64,000 bases of DNA from Terfezia claveryi. Its lineage: Eukaryota > Ascomycota > Pezizomycetes > Pezizales > Pezizaceae. A program made the translations under genes and the position numbers. The stretch lies in NCBI GenBank assembly GCA_015179025.1, contig WHUX01000173.1, positions 1 through 64,000 on the forward strand, read 5' to 3'. Below the pieces are notes generated by a model. It searched no databases. It worked only from the letters and a program-made list of their open reading frames with translations, and was not told where the DNA came from. Shown here piece by piece: positions 1-11,109 of the stretch (its first letter is position 1; every line of letters starts with the position of its first letter).

Positions 1-1601
1 GATAGCAAATTGGCAACACTTCAATCACCCGAATCAGCTTATTGCATCTGAATTAGTATATAATATGAATACCGAAGAACTTCTTGTATATCAACAAGTT
101 CAACAATTGAATGACAATCAACGTCAAGCATATAATTCAATTCTACAGCAAATTGGAACCAATCCAAATAAAGCCCAATTTTTTGTTCAAAGCCCTGCCG
201 GAACAGGTAAAACATTTCTATATAAATGTCTATGCCATCACTATCGTAGTCAGGGAAAAATAGTTTTATATGTAGCATCATCAGGAATTGCTGCACTATT
301 ACTTCCTGGAGGCCGAACAGCTCATTCTCGATTTTCAATTCCTTTAGATATTAATGAACAATCTATATATCGTATCAGAAAAAATACCCAACTTGCAGAT
401 CTTCTTCGACAAACAAGCTTAATTATTTGGGATGAAGTACCAATGCAGCATCGATATTATTTTGAAGCTGTCAGTCGAACTCTTAATGATATTTGCAGTG
501 TCTCCGACAATAACTTATTCGGGAATATTCCAATTGTACTCGGTGGTGACTTTGCACAAATTGCACCAGTTGTACCTCGAGGTAACCGAGCTACAACTAT
601 TTATGCTTCCATATAGAGTTCTCCAATATGGAAATACTTTCAGACTTTAAGCCTTACAATTAATATGCGGGTACAAGAAGGAGCTAAAAATATTACTTTT
701 ACATCTTGGCTTGGAGAAATGTCATACAAGCCTACACTCTATGGTACAATTACTTTACCCCTTTATATTCAAGCCTATACACGAGTTCAGGAACTTATTC
801 AATTCATATATCCTCCTACTATTTTAGGGGCAGCACACAATGACTATACGGTATTCAGCAATCGATATATTTTAGCATTTCTCAATGAGACGGTAAATCA
901 GTTTAATACTATAGTATTAAAATAGCTACCTGGAGATATACAAATATTTCATGCAATAAATACTACAGATATCAATGAAGAAGATCCCGAATTTGTACAA
1001 CATCTAGCAGAATACCTCCAAAGTCTTGATTGTAGTGGCCTACCTCCATCTCAACTTATGTTAAAGGTTGGATGTCCAGTAATGCTTATACGGAATCTTT
1101 ATCCAACAGAAGGTCTTTGCAATGGAACTCGGATGATTGTTACTCGGCTTGTAAAATATTGTATTGAAGTACAAATACTTGGAGGGGACTTTCATGGGAA
1201 ACGCAAACTAATACCAAGAATTGTATTGGCTACTACTGAGGGCGAGCTTCCATTTATCTTGAAACGAAAACAGTTTCCTATTAAGCTTTGCTTTGCAATA
1301 ACTGTTAACAAGTCACAAGGACAGATATTAGGTATAGTAGGGTTGGATTTACGTTATCCTTCATTCTCACATAGTCAGCTGTATGTTGCATTGTCACCAG
1401 TCACTAATATAGCTAACCTTACTGTATTGCAAACCTCATTTCCTGCTACTAGACATAATATTATCTATCCTGAGTTATTGATCCACAACTAGAATTATTT
1501 TGTATTTAAAGTCAAGTGTTGTGATATAACTAGAGTTAACTACTGTAGAAGTCATTTTGACCCCTAGGATTCATGCGAGCGTAGCGAGCGGCAACGTCTC
1601 G
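1..1601 (+). mobile_element. Helitron, 3' part (left copy, cut by window start)
   Basis: This holds the helicase end of a rolling-circle transposon plus about 110 bp of non-coding 3' tail. The tail (1493-1601) matches, inverted, the tail of the complete Helitron at 45782-45890. The two copies agree through GGCAACGTCT, then a variable base and G, and diverge at the following T, so the end is placed at 1601 with terminal CTCG. Canonical Helitrons end in CTRR. The tail holds a direct repeat of GCGAGCG separated by TA. The element was inserted into the palindromic repeat that begins at 1602. The 5' end lies outside the window. Confidence 0.85.
2..1492 (+). pseudogene. Helitron PIF1-like helicase domain (3' part of Rep/helicase gene)
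   Basis: This is the SF1B DNA helicase half of the Helitron replicase, which unwinds donor DNA during rolling-circle transposition. The reading frame is open from base 2. Walker A is AGTGKT near 200-220, Walker B with the DE pair is LIIWDEVPM near 419-445, and [10 protein letters not shown] follows near 540. A late helicase motif TVNKSQGQ lies near 1303-1326. The frame is kept throughout, but two stops interrupt it: TAG at 614-616 and TAG at 923-925. Both align with CAG in the 45.8-47.3 kb copy, so they fit C-to-T decay in CpA. The natural stop is at 1490-1492. The N-terminal Rep domain lies outside the window. Confidence 0.88.
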
Positions 1602-1654
1602 TTATATATACAGAAGTATTGAGTAATAGATATATATATAGAACATGCACTTGC

Positions 1655-1790
1655 TACTTCAATCGGTCTAACACTCGCTCTAATACTCACTCTAATACTT
1701 GTTCTAATACTCGTTCTAATACTCGCTTTAATACTCGCTCCAATACTCACTCTCAAACTCATTCTATTACTGACTCTAATGCTCACTATA
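1655..1790 (+). repeat. 12-bp minisatellite, left arm
   Basis: About eleven degenerate copies of a 12-bp unit of the type CTCTAATACTCA. The inverted counterpart is at 3003-3130, and the same unit occurs in both arms of the second palindrome. Confidence 0.85.
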
Positions 1791-2094
1791 ATGTGCTAGG
1801 ATATAGAACGAAGGGAAAATGCACAGGGAAGGGAGGTATATATACAGGAAAACCATAGTTGCTAAGGCCGACTACTAAGGCTAACAATTTAGACTTTCCG
1901 AAGACAATGAGATAAGAGATAACAAGAGAAGTGGCATAATAGTAACCAATGGCACTCAACCCCCTTTCGCCTACGGGTGCTGTACTATTCAATGCCTGGC
2001 CTAGTAATAGTCATATTGGGAAATCGTAGTCGTGGTATTGAGATATGTGCAGAGTTCACACTGGGTGATATGTTTTGTAGGAATTCATACATTC

Positions 2095-2690
2095 ACAACC
2101 ATATATATATGTATGTGTGAGAAACTCGTACTTTTGGAGACATATATATATGTGTGAGAAACTCATACTTTTGGAGACATATATATATATTTGCAAGAAA
2201 CTCATGCTTTTGGACACTTATATATATATATGTGAGAAACTCATGCTTTTGGAGACATATATATATATATGTGAGAAACTTGTGCTTTTGGAGAAATATA
2301 TATATAAGTCCGCAAATGCATGGATTTCTCGCATATATATATATTAGCTCAAGAATGCATGGATTTCTCGCATATATATAGATATGTCTCCAAAAGTGCG
2401 AGTTTCTTGCACATATATATAAATATGTCTACGAATGCATGTATTTCTCTATATGTCTCCAAAAGTATGAGTTTCTCGCAAATATATATATATATCTCCA
2501 AAAGCACGAGTTTCTCGCATATATATATATAAGTGTCCAAAAGCATGAGTTTCTCGCAAATATATATATATGTCTCCAAAAGTATGAGTTTCTCGTACAT
2601 ATATATATATGTCTCCAAAAGTACAAGTTTCTCGCATATATATATGTAAGTCTCCAAAAGCATGAGTTACTCACACATACATATATATAT
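2095..2690. repeat. AT-rich central repeats of the palindrome
   Basis: Tandem units of about 35-40 bp alternate a (TA)n tract with a conserved core of the type GAGAAACTCATGCTTTTGGA. The units point one way before about 2310 and the opposite way after about 2385, so the centre is itself an inverted array able to fold back. Confidence 0.85.
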
Positions 2691-3002
2691 GCTCGCGAAT
2701 ACATGAATTCCTATGAAACATATCACAAAGTATGAACTCCATATATATCTTAATACCATGACTATGATTTCCCAATATGATTATTACCAGGCCAGGCATT
2801 AAATAGTATGGCACCCGCGGGCGAAAGGGGACTGAGTGCTTTTTGTTACTGTCATACTACTTCTCTTGTTATCTCTGATCTCATTATCTTCGGAAAGTCT
2901 AAATTGTTAGCCTTAGCAGTCAGCCTTAGCAACTATAGTTTTTCTGTATATATACCTCCCTTCCCCATACATTTTCCCTTCATTCTATATCCCAGCATAT
3001 TA

Positions 3003-3130
3003 TAGCGAGCATTAGAGCGAGTAATAGAGCAAGAATGAGAGCGAGTATTGAAGCGAGTATTAGGGCAAGTATTAGAGCAAGTATTAGAGCGAGTATTAGA
3101 GTGTGTGTTAGAGTGAGTGTTAGAGCGATT
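3003..3130 (-). repeat. 12-bp minisatellite, right arm
   Basis: Inverted counterpart of the array at 1655-1790, with units of the type ATTAGAGCGAGT repeated about ten times. Confidence 0.85.
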
Positions 3131-3397
3131 GAAGCAGTGAGTGCATGTTCAATATATATATCTCTTACTCAATACTTCTGTGTATATAATTATTAGTGAA
3201 TATAATGGATATTTCAGCTGCATGCATATTCAATTACTACAATAGTAGCTACACACCTGGCTGGTATTAGAGCGTTGTACATATAAGCAGGTACATTGTA
3301 ACTATATCATTAACAATATGATAATACCAAGGGAAGGAACTCTAATATCTAGAGATTGAAACATGCTAACTAGCGTTCGGATGGCTTTAGTTGCTCC

Positions 3398-3515
3398 AAT
3401 GGTGTCCAGATTGTATTGCAACTCAGCCGGGCATCCAGATTGTATTGCAACTCAGCCAGGCATCCTGAATGTATTGCAACTCAGCTGGGCGTCTTGATTA
3501 TGTTGCAACACAGCC
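3398..3515 (+). repeat. 30-bp tandem repeat, about four units
   Basis: Four degenerate units built on CATCCAGATTGTATTGCAAC followed by TCAGCC. Related CATCCGGATG-type modules follow to about 3600 and match, in reverse complement, the module at about 44090-44270 beside the second palindrome. Confidence 0.8.
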
Positions 3516-3606
3516 AGTGTCCAGATATATAGGATGCACAGGACGCACATGCACGAGCTCTCGCATCCAGACGCTGGGTGGTGCATCTGGACGCCACTTT
3601 TTTCTT

Positions 3607-6150
3607 ACTGATGAAGGAGAAAGAGTCTTTAGATAATGAGACTCTATCTACCATACCAGAAGAAGTTTTCAGCTAGTATGATTGTGTATCTAACATAAAC
3701 AAGAACAAACCTTTAATAGTTTTTAGACTAAGATATAGGCCTCCCTCTTCTGAAAACACATAACAAAATACCCTCGCTTCTGAAAAAGTGAAAGAAATTG
3801 CTATTGACCTAGCTCATAGCAATTGGCAACAATACAAAAGGATACACTGGTCCTTTTGTTAAGATTTTTACTGCCCAGCTCATGACAGTTCCCATACTAT
3901 GAACAACCTCATGTTCACTATCGAAACATATACGATCTGCAACCACCATGGAAATGGCAGTTTGAACTATGACCTGTCAGCAACAGTTCTTAAGAAGGAG
4001 AAGGAATTCCTTACAACTTATATTGTACATCTCATATCTGCAAATGAGCCTCAAAAGGAACTAGCACTAGTACAACAAACGCTAGCTTATCCACCTCTAT
4101 AAGCTCTCAGCTGTAAAGAGGCTATCCAAGAAATCAGAGAATAGGCAAAAAGATGGATTACTAATAAACCAATATACTATACTCTCCAACTCAGCATTCA
4201 GTTCCATAACTCTACTGAATGAATGAGTACCCAACAAATGGAATAGGAGATTAAAGATACTCCCATTGCCCCTCAACAACCATGGAATACACCTCAACAA
4301 CTAGCTGCAACCAGTAGCAATACAATTCCAATTAATGCCACCATCATTACTACTCGTTCCAAAAAGCGAGTAGCTATTGACGAAGATTCAGCACCCTCTA
4401 TTATTCAAGATACCAAAACCTTCAGACAGTATAATAATTTCCATAAGTTCTCAGGATATAATGCTTCCACATATAAGAAGAAGAAGCCTACTGTCAATAA
4501 CTTTAACATAAGGATCGAACAGACCCTCAACAAGCTCATTGAAGAGAAACATATCAGTGACAGATGGGAAGATGACAAGAATTCCTTCATTATATATTGG
4601 CTTGACCAAGGTACAGGTATGAAAGCTGCATATCAATTGTATATGAGAGTATGTCCTATCTAGAAGAAGTACTATGATACCTTTATAAACCATAAGGATC
4701 ATAGGAGAAAGAATGGATTTTTGTATATCAAGAACCGATAAGGATAATGGAGATTAGTCTTGCCCTCTACCTTTAATATTGAAGGTAAGAACTATCTCGA
4801 ATTAGTTATTAAAGATACACATGAAGCAACTGCTTATAGTGGCATTGAAAAAACAATAAAATATCTTACTAACCAATATGATTACTAGTCCTTTACAGAA
4901 CCAACTAAGGACTATATCAGAAGTTATGATACTTATCAATGGATGAAGTATTCTAACAAGGTGCCACTTGGACTTGTAATCCTATTATATGTACCAAGTA
5001 GGCCATGGACAGATATATCGATATATTTTCTTAAGTTAGCACCTGTGTTTACTAAGTATTTAATTTTGTACCTGAATATTCCTGTTGAAGAAGATCATAT
5101 AGTTTGTATTTCACAACTTTGGAAGATTGTCGATAGACAATCAGGATTCAAGTTTCTTATTCCTGTCTCAGATAATTTCATAGCAGAACAATATACTACT
5201 ACTTTTAATACTTATATAGTCCTGACTATGGGATACTCTTTTTGTATTGTTTTTGACTGCGATAATCTTTTTATTTCTATACACTTTCAAGATTGGGCTA
5301 GGAATAAAGGAATCAAGTTGGAACCGTTTATCGTATATTATCCACATGCAAATGGACAATCAGAAATTATGAACAAAAAAATTTTGCAAGTAGCAAGAGC
5401 TTATAAAATCAAAGAATTTGATTGGCTACAGAAACTACTAGAGATACAGTTGAAACTTAACTCTAGGTTTAATACCGCTGGACAGAATTCCCCCTTTTCT
5501 AAACTGTTTAGATTTAATGCACATCTTGGCATATCAATACTTCCATACCCTATTAATGCATATGTATGGGCAAACGAATGTTATGAGGTAACATCTAAAA
5601 ACCTATATGACGCCAAGAAGACTCCAGCATCTTAAGCAAATAAACGACTACCCAATGCAGCTAAATTTTCAGTCAGACAACAAGTTATGCTTTCCTCAAA
5701 AAAAAAAATCTATCGAATGTCTTACTCAAACTCAAACTAAAATTGCTAGGCCTATTTCCTATTATTTCTAGTAATCAGAAATGCAATAACTATAGCCTAG
5801 ACCTATCTAGTCAACCTAACCTCCACCTTATATATAATACTTTTCATATCAGCAAACTCAAACCCTACTATAAAAATGATCCTACCCAGTTCCCTCACAA
5901 ACAATCTTAGAAACCAGGACCAATTCAAGATAATCATTATGAAGTTGAAAAGATATTAGAATTTAGAATAGCTCCTCGAACTGGAGAAAGACAATATAAG
6001 GTCAGATGGCTAGGATACTCTCCTAAATATGATTCCAGAGTAAATGACAAGGATATTACCAATAAAATTGTTCAAGACTTCTGGATGACCAGAAGTATGA
6101 AAGATACAGTAAAGAGATGTCGAAGAACTAAAGGAAAACAAAGACCATGA
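3607..6150 (+). pseudogene. Family B pol remnant: integrase and chromodomain
   Basis: Decayed pol of a chromovirus. Order: a spacer region (3607-4800), an H2C2-type zinc finger (about 4810-4945), the integrase core (about 4990-5560, with VFDCD and a Glu in NGQSEIMNK), a GPY/F-like segment (about 5640-5880) and a chromodomain (about 5930-6060, YEVEKIL then QYKVRWLGY). The integrase would join element cDNA to target DNA, and chromodomains of this group are known to bind modified histones. Several key residues are gone: both zinc-finger Cys codons read TAT (Tyr) where B2 has TGT, and the first catalytic Asp is Tyr (ISIYF; B2 has ISIDF). Many stops, mostly TAG. The longest surviving frame is 4943-5635. 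Confidence 0.82.
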
Positions 6151-6331
6151 ACAAGAGATGAGACCCAAGCTCTCATCCAATGAGAACGAGATAAAATCAT
6201 GAGTTAGGGAAACACTAAGGATATTTATGTTAATGCTAATGTATTAACAATATATTAAATCTTAGGACATATGGAAATTAATATAGCAGAGCGAGAGAAG
6301 TAAGGATAGGAAATCCTTCTATATGGGGAAA

Positions 6332-7004
6332 TGTAATGGAGAACGTTGTTTCATTGCTTATATAATTGATTATATACTTTTGTATTTTCTATATTACTAT
6401 AATGTTATGTAACTGAGCCTCTTAGTTAAAGGACTAGCCTTCTACTACCTCCTACTGCTTTATAAGCATTCATAGCATATGGAATTTGCTAAGGAAAGTT
6501 CCATAGCACTTGCCATATGAAGTTACCCTCATTATAGCCGCATGACCTCTATTTTAAGGTATGTGACTTATTACTATGGCCACATGACCATTGTTCAAGG
6601 CGTATAACTCATTACTATAGCTACATGACCTCTTTTGTATAGTGTACTACCTTTTGGTATACCACTCTTTATTGTATTTATTTCTTTAGTCATCACATAT
6701 TAGAGGCATATAAATAGGCCACTGGATTTCCTCTGGAATTCACAGAAAGAAAAACAAGCAAGCATATAGAACAAGCAAGCCTATATTCCGATTAGATCAA
6801 GATCATATAGCTTAGATAGCATAAATCATATAAGATAGATTATATCAGTTAATTACTGTTTTCTCTGGGAATGTCTCACATAGTAATCTCTCTACCCTTC
6901 TAAGGTCTTACTTCAGTAGAACGAAAATACACAAACATCCATGCCTACAAATATAAATTGTATAAATGGTACCGAATGAATACTATCTAGTACAATTCAT
7001 TACA
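6332..7004 (+). repeat. 3' LTR of B1
   Basis: 673-bp LTR beginning TGTAATGG and ending TTCATTACA, which gives TG..CA ends with short inverted termini. It aligns in reverse with the LTRs of B2 and B3. It holds several degenerate repeats of a motif of the type CATGACC..TATGGC (6540-6640). Confidence 0.85.
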
Positions 7005-7659
7005 TCCTTACTAGTAAGTGCTCTGGTACTTTTTGTGAAGAAATTGAATAGCTCTCTCTAGTTATGTCGATTACTGGGGCCTAAATGAGATAACAGTCAA
7101 AAACAGGTACCCACTACCTCTAATTTAAGAGATATTAGCTAGGCTTTCCAAGCCCAAATGTTTCACTTAACTGGATTTGAGAGGGGTGTACAACTTGGTA
7201 AGGATTGCAGAGGGGGAGAAGTAAAAAACTGCCTTCTGAACTTGTTATGGCTACTTTGAGTACAATATTATACCCTTCATCTTAATCAACACCATGGCCT
7301 CTTTCTAACACTTTATTAATAACACTCTACAAGATATCTTGGATATGTTCTGCATGGCTTATCTGAATGATATCTTGATTTATTTGAATACCATCACAGA
7401 ATACAAGATCTATGTCCAGCAGGTATTGGGAAAGCTAGAGCATGTTAAATTGTTCCTCAAGCCCGAGAAATATAAGTTTCATATACAGGAGGTCAAGTAT
7501 CTAGAGTTAATTATTACCATAGAAGGCATCCTAATAAATCCTACTAAGCTTGCTACAATTTAGGAGTAGAAAACCCTGGCCAACTTGAAGAATATGCAAG
7601 CCTTTTTAGGGTTTACCAAATTCTACTGTCAGTTCATTCTAGGATACTCGAGGATCATA
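7005..7659 (+). pseudogene. Family A Gypsy (A4) reverse transcriptase fragment
   Basis: Family A reverse transcriptase cut at both ends by family B insertions. It aligns with element A2 from about 55160 to 55810. The catalytic YxDD box reads YLND (near 7358), so the first Asp is Asn. Stops such as TAG at 7561-7563 replace CAG in A1 and A2, and TAG at 7567-7569 replaces TGG, the expected result of CpA decay on either strand. Element A4 continues at about 14471. Confidence 0.8.
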
Positions 7660-7676
7660 TGTAATGAATAGTACTA

Positions 7677-7717
7677 CCATTGGCAACCTACTAGTGGTCA
7701 GCCACTGTCTTATGTCC
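7677..7717 (+). repeat. Left terminal inverted repeat of the Fot1/pogo element
   Basis: Begins CCATTGGCAACC. Identical over 41 bp to the reverse complement of 10262-10302. Confidence 0.95.
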
Positions 7718-8001
7718 ATCCCTGCAAGCACCCCTGCAAGCCCCCTCCGAGGCGAACCATATGATATACCTAACGCAGCTGTTGCAAGTTCTATCTACAA
7801 TTATGGAAACAATCACGCTCTACAACATGGTTACCCTTATATTCTACCAAAATCAACCAGATATGCAGAACCTATCCATTCTAATATATCTACCCCGTGA
7901 CCCCCCCCCCCTCCTTCCTTCCAACCCTATATCATAAATATCATGCCAATGAGCTCATAACTCCACGGAGGTCTTAACCATGCATCTAAATCGATGTTAG
8001 A
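7718..8001. other. Non-coding 3' region of the Fot1/pogo element
   Basis: Gene-free stretch between the left TIR and the transposase stop, including a run of C residues near 7901-7911. No other signal is visible. Confidence 0.6.
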
Positions 8002-10260
8002 TTAATTTGGAAAAGGAAGGGTGTGATATGATTGAATGGCAGTATAATTGGTAGGGGCACTAACCGCAGCAAAATGATCAATTTCGAGATTTCTCATTGA
8101 ATCTACCAAATCCTCCTCATCAATGTCCTCATCAACCCGTCGGTCAACCCCATCAGCCTCCGCTTCAGCCTCCTCCTCTGCTTCATTCTCAACCACTATA
8201 GAAAGATCACCACCTGCAATATCCCTCCCTTTGGGCTTTAAAGGTCGCTTTGGCCGAGGAGGGTATGGTGGTCTTTTCATACCGGTAGACCGCTTCTTAC
8301 CAGTAGCTTGCTTAGTAGCAGCCCATGCAGTATCAATGTCAGCGCATTCAGCTTGCCATGCAGGTATTACAACCTCCGTATATCTCTTGAGGTCAGCTTT
8401 CCACTGCTTCTCAAGCATATCTCGTAGAGCCTTTCTCTCATCTGCAATTTGCTTCTTTTCCACTGATGCCTGCTGCCTTGCAAGCTTTTTTGCCTCTTCC
8501 TCCGCAACCTTTTTAATGCCATCATTGACATACTGGTGTGTCAGTACTCGAGCTTCCCCAACACGCTTTTTTCCTTTCTTTGTTCGGCGTACCTTCCCAT
8601 CTCGGAGCTTGCTAAGAGTGTCAGCACGAGGGGCAATATCTCTGTGTTTTGCAACCTTTTCACCAGCAAAGTCAATAAGCTCAAATACCCACTCCTTCTC
8701 ATCTGAATCTAATTTTGACCGAATGATATCTTCAACTCGTTGGGAGAGTGCACGGAGCCGACCAGGGGTATCAGATACTCGAATTTCATTGGCTGAGATA
8801 GCGTGACTGTCTGAGACATTGTAGGAGGGGAGGGGTTCAATGAAATCACGATCGATTGGCCAGCAGCGGGACTTTCGCCATGCTCCAAGAAGACAATCGG
8901 TAGTATAAACCTCATTTCGAGTTATTTCAAGGATTTCAAGAAATGATGGTTTTGAGAGAACTTGAAGCGGGTTTTGTCGAAGCCACGAACTGAGGTTTCT
9001 CTCATACACCCTCTGCAGGACTCCGAAGCAACCTACATCAAGGGGTTGCAGGAGATGAGTAGACTTTGATGGAAGGCAAATCATATGAATATTATGATCC
9101 AGTGCATACCGCACTACCTTCCATGCAATATGTGAAGAATGGCCATCCACAATAAGACAGCGAGGGCCTTCAACCCGAGTATAAGGTTCAAAGTGCTCAA
9201 CCATATACCCCAAACCCAGCTCATCATCCATATATCCGCTTTCAGAGACTGCAAACGTAGCTTCCACCTGTAGGCCCCCTTCTGGATAGTAAGATTGCCG
9301 ATGGGACTTTCCTTGCCATACAATGAAGGGTGGAATAACCTTCCCACCAGCACTGACGGTCTCCAAAACACTGCAAAATTCACGAGAACCTTCAGTCATT
9401 GCAGTAGCTCGACCTCTAGCACGCACAATAGCCATCGTCCGTGTACTATTTCGGCCCATAGTAATACCTTTTTCATCACAATTCCATATATTCTCTTGAG
9501 ATATCTTTTTCCGGCGTATTAGATTGGCAAGTTTTCGGAGAAAATCTGCTTGCAGCTCAATGTCATTGGATGCAGCTGCTCGCGCTCTCTCCTGATATCG
9601 AATATAGACTTTCTTGAAGCCCGGGTTGCGATCAAGAAACCTGTTAACCCAGTTGACACCAACAATATGGATTGGGGGGGTGCTGGTGGCGGGGGTACTG
9701 TTGGAAGGCAGAACGGAAATAATTGCACCTTGCCGTTGTATACGTTGATCCCGTCGATCTTGGGGGTTGCTGCTTGATTCTCGGGGGCCTGTAATACCCC
9801 CTCCGTTACCTTGCTGTGGTATCTGCCGCTCATTGACAATGTCCTGCGCCATTTGCCGTAAAAGGGTATGATTTAATGGAAATCCTGCATCAGCCATCAT
9901 TCCTACATAGGCTGCAATTGCTTTCTCATCACCAGGAGAGAGCAATTGCTCATCCCGATGAGCTGTAGACCTCTCTTGGTGCGTCCCCAGCAGCCTCCGA
10001 CGCAGTGTTTGCCGCTCAACCCCATACAGCTCAGCTATTCGTATAGTGGGTATATCTGGTTCTGCTCGAGCATGCTTCATGGCTGCCTGCAGGTCTTTTT
10101 CGGTATATTTCGGCATCTCTCCTGAGGTATTGGTATTGGTGATATTGCCCAGGCTTTGGTGATTCGGCTGATATAGGTTGCGGCCATGATAATTGTAAGG
10201 GGTCAAGACTGGGACCAATTGAAGTGACGAGGAGGTTGGCGTGTTGCATGTCTTAGACAC
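8002..10260 (-). CDS. Fot1/pogo-type DDE transposase
   Basis: An intact 752-residue frame whose first ATG lies just inside the right TIR. A second Met at residue 49 (codon at 10116) is an alternative start right before the DNA-binding domain. Visible domains: a psq/CENP-B-like helix-turn-helix at about residues 50-90, a second Tc5/CENP-B-like DNA-binding part at about 105-225, and the DDE_1 catalytic core at about 255-420. Catalytic residues are Asp262 (NCDEKG), Asp372 (IVDGHSSH) and Asp408 (QPLDVGCFG), a D..D35D arrangement. The C-terminus has a Lys/Glu-rich coiled-coil-like stretch and an acidic tail. Members of this family excise and reinsert DNA at TA sites in the nucleus. No stop or frameshift is seen. 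Confidence 0.95.
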   Translation of the reverse strand: MSKTCNTPTSSSLQLVPVLTPYNYHGRNLYQPNHQSLGNITNTNTSGEMPKYTEKDLQAAMKHARAEPDIPTIRIAELYGVERQTLRRRLLGTHQERSTAHRDEQLLSPGDEKAIAAYVGMMADAGFPLNHTLLRQMAQDIVNERQIPQQGNGGGITGPRESSSNPQDRRDQRIQRQGAIISVLPSNSTPATSTPPIHIVGVNWVNRFLDRNPGFKKVYIRYQERARAAASNDIELQADFLRKLANLIRRKKISQENIWNCDEKGITMGRNSTRTMAIVRARGRATAMTEGSREFCSVLETVSAGGKVIPPFIVWQGKSHRQSYYPEGGLQVEATFAVSESGYMDDELGLGYMVEHFEPYTRVEGPRCLIVDGHSSHIAWKVVRYALDHNIHMICLPSKSTHLLQPLDVGCFGVLQRVYERNLSSWLRQNPLQVLSKPSFLEILEITRNEVYTTDCLLGAWRKSRCWPIDRDFIEPLPSYNVSDSHAISANEIRVSDTPGRLRALSQRVEDIIRSKLDSDEKEWVFELIDFAGEKVAKHRDIAPRADTLSKLRDGKVRRTKKGKKRVGEARVLTHQYVNDGIKKVAEEEAKKLARQQASVEKKQIADERKALRDMLEKQWKADLKRYTEVVIPAWQAECADIDTAWAATKQATGKKRSTGMKRPPYPPRPKRPLKPKGRDIAGGDLSIVVENEAEEEAEAEADGVDRRVDEDIDEEDLVDSMRNLEIDHFAAVSAPTNYTAIQSYHTLPFPN

Positions 10261-10261
10261 T

Positions 10262-10302
10262 GGACATAAGACAGTGGCTGACCACTAGTAGGTTGCCAAT
10301 GG
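10262..10302 (-). repeat. Right terminal inverted repeat of the Fot1/pogo element
   Basis: Reverse complement of 7677-7717 without a mismatch. It is followed by the TA target duplicate at 10303-10304. Confidence 0.95.
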
Positions 10303-10977
10303 TAGACAGTATTCATTCAGTAGTATTTATATAATCTATATTCGGAGGAATGGATGTTGGTGTATTTCGGTTCTACTGAAGTAAGACCTCAGAAGGATAG
10401 GGAGATTACTATGTGGGACATTTCTGGAGGAAATAGTAATTCACTAGTGTAATCTATCTTATATAATTTGTACTATCTAAGCTATAAAATCTTAATCTGA
10501 TCAGAATATAGGCTTACTTGCTCTGTGTGCTTGCTTGTTTTTCTTTCTGTAGATTCTAGAGAGAATCCAGCAGGCTATTTATACTCCTCTGAGATCTGAT
10601 AACTAAGGAAATAAATACAATAAAGGGTAGCACACCAAAAGGTAGTGTGCTATACAAAAGGGGTCATGTGGCTATAGTAATGAGTCATACGCATTAAATA
10701 ATGGTCATGTGGCCATAGTAATAAGTTACATGCCTTATACAATAGTTATATGGCCATAGTAATGAGTCACATGCCTTAAAATAGAGGTTACATAGCTATA
10801 ATGAGGGTGTGCTCATATGGCAAGTTCTACATACTATGGACGCTTATAAAGTAGTAGGAAATGGTAGAAGGCTAGTCCTCCAACTGAGAGGCTTAGTTAC
10901 ATAATATTATAGTAATATAAAAAATACAAAAGTATATAATCAATTATATAAGCAATGAAACAATGTTCTCCATTACA
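10303..10977 (-). repeat. LTR of B2, larger part
   Basis: With 7660-7676 this makes one family B LTR of about 690 bp interrupted by the Fot1 element. It ends at 10977 with the reverse complement of TGTAATGGAGAAC, the LTR start also seen in B1 and B3. Confidence 0.87.
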
Positions 10978-11109
10978 CTTTCTCACATAGAAGGATTTCC
11001 TATCTTTACTTCTCTCACTCTACCATATTGGTTTCTATGTATCTTATAATTTGATGTATTGTTAATACATTAGTATTAATATAAATATCCTTAGTATTTC
11101 CTTTTCTCA

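Larger units (their letters stand above)
1602..3610. repeat. Large palindromic repeat element, copy 1
   Basis: Left arm 1602 to about 2396 and right arm about 2396 to 3190 are imperfect inverted copies of each other, with an axis near 2396. Paired landmarks include TAGTTGCTAAGG at about 1856 with CCTTAGCAACTA at about 2930, and GAATTCATACATTC at about 2080 with its mate near 2700. Each arm carries a 12-bp minisatellite, a unique stretch of about 300 bp and AT-rich repeats toward the centre. No protein-coding capacity is credible. The right arm runs on to about 3610, but the matching left part is missing because the left Helitron ends at 1601. A related element lies at 41815-44270. Confidence 0.85.
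3605..7004 (+). mobile_element. Ty3/Gypsy chromodomain retrotransposon family B, copy B1 (5'-truncated)
   Basis: Forward-strand remnant with the integrase half of pol and a 3' LTR. It is truncated on the left where the palindromic repeat ends, and the matching sequence can be followed in reverse copy B2 (11.1-14.4 kb). On the right, the LTR end at 7004 directly joins family A reverse-transcriptase sequence at 7005, so B1 was inserted into element A4. No 5' LTR, gag or reverse transcriptase is left. Confidence 0.82.
7677..10302 (-). mobile_element. Fot1/pogo-type Tc1-mariner transposon, complete
   Basis: A 2,626-bp element with 41-bp terminal inverted repeats (7677-7717 and 10262-10302) that are identical as read, flanked by TA at 7675-7676 and 10303-10304. 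Rejoining the flanks gives a sequence matching the intact LTR of B3 at about 20396-20420, which proves the insertion point. It carries one uninterrupted transposase gene and lacks the TAG-type decay around it, so it is a young insertion and possibly active. Confidence 0.95.

Noticed and set aside
2117..2735. Several 70-100 codon frames with repeated Ile/Tyr-rich text on both strands
   Set aside because: They are translations of the AT-rich central repeats of the palindrome and occur in every frame. The same applies to 42691-43297.
8123..8806. 227-codon open frame on the forward strand
   Set aside because: It lies antisense within the intact transposase gene, with low-complexity Ser/Ala/Phe composition and no domain.
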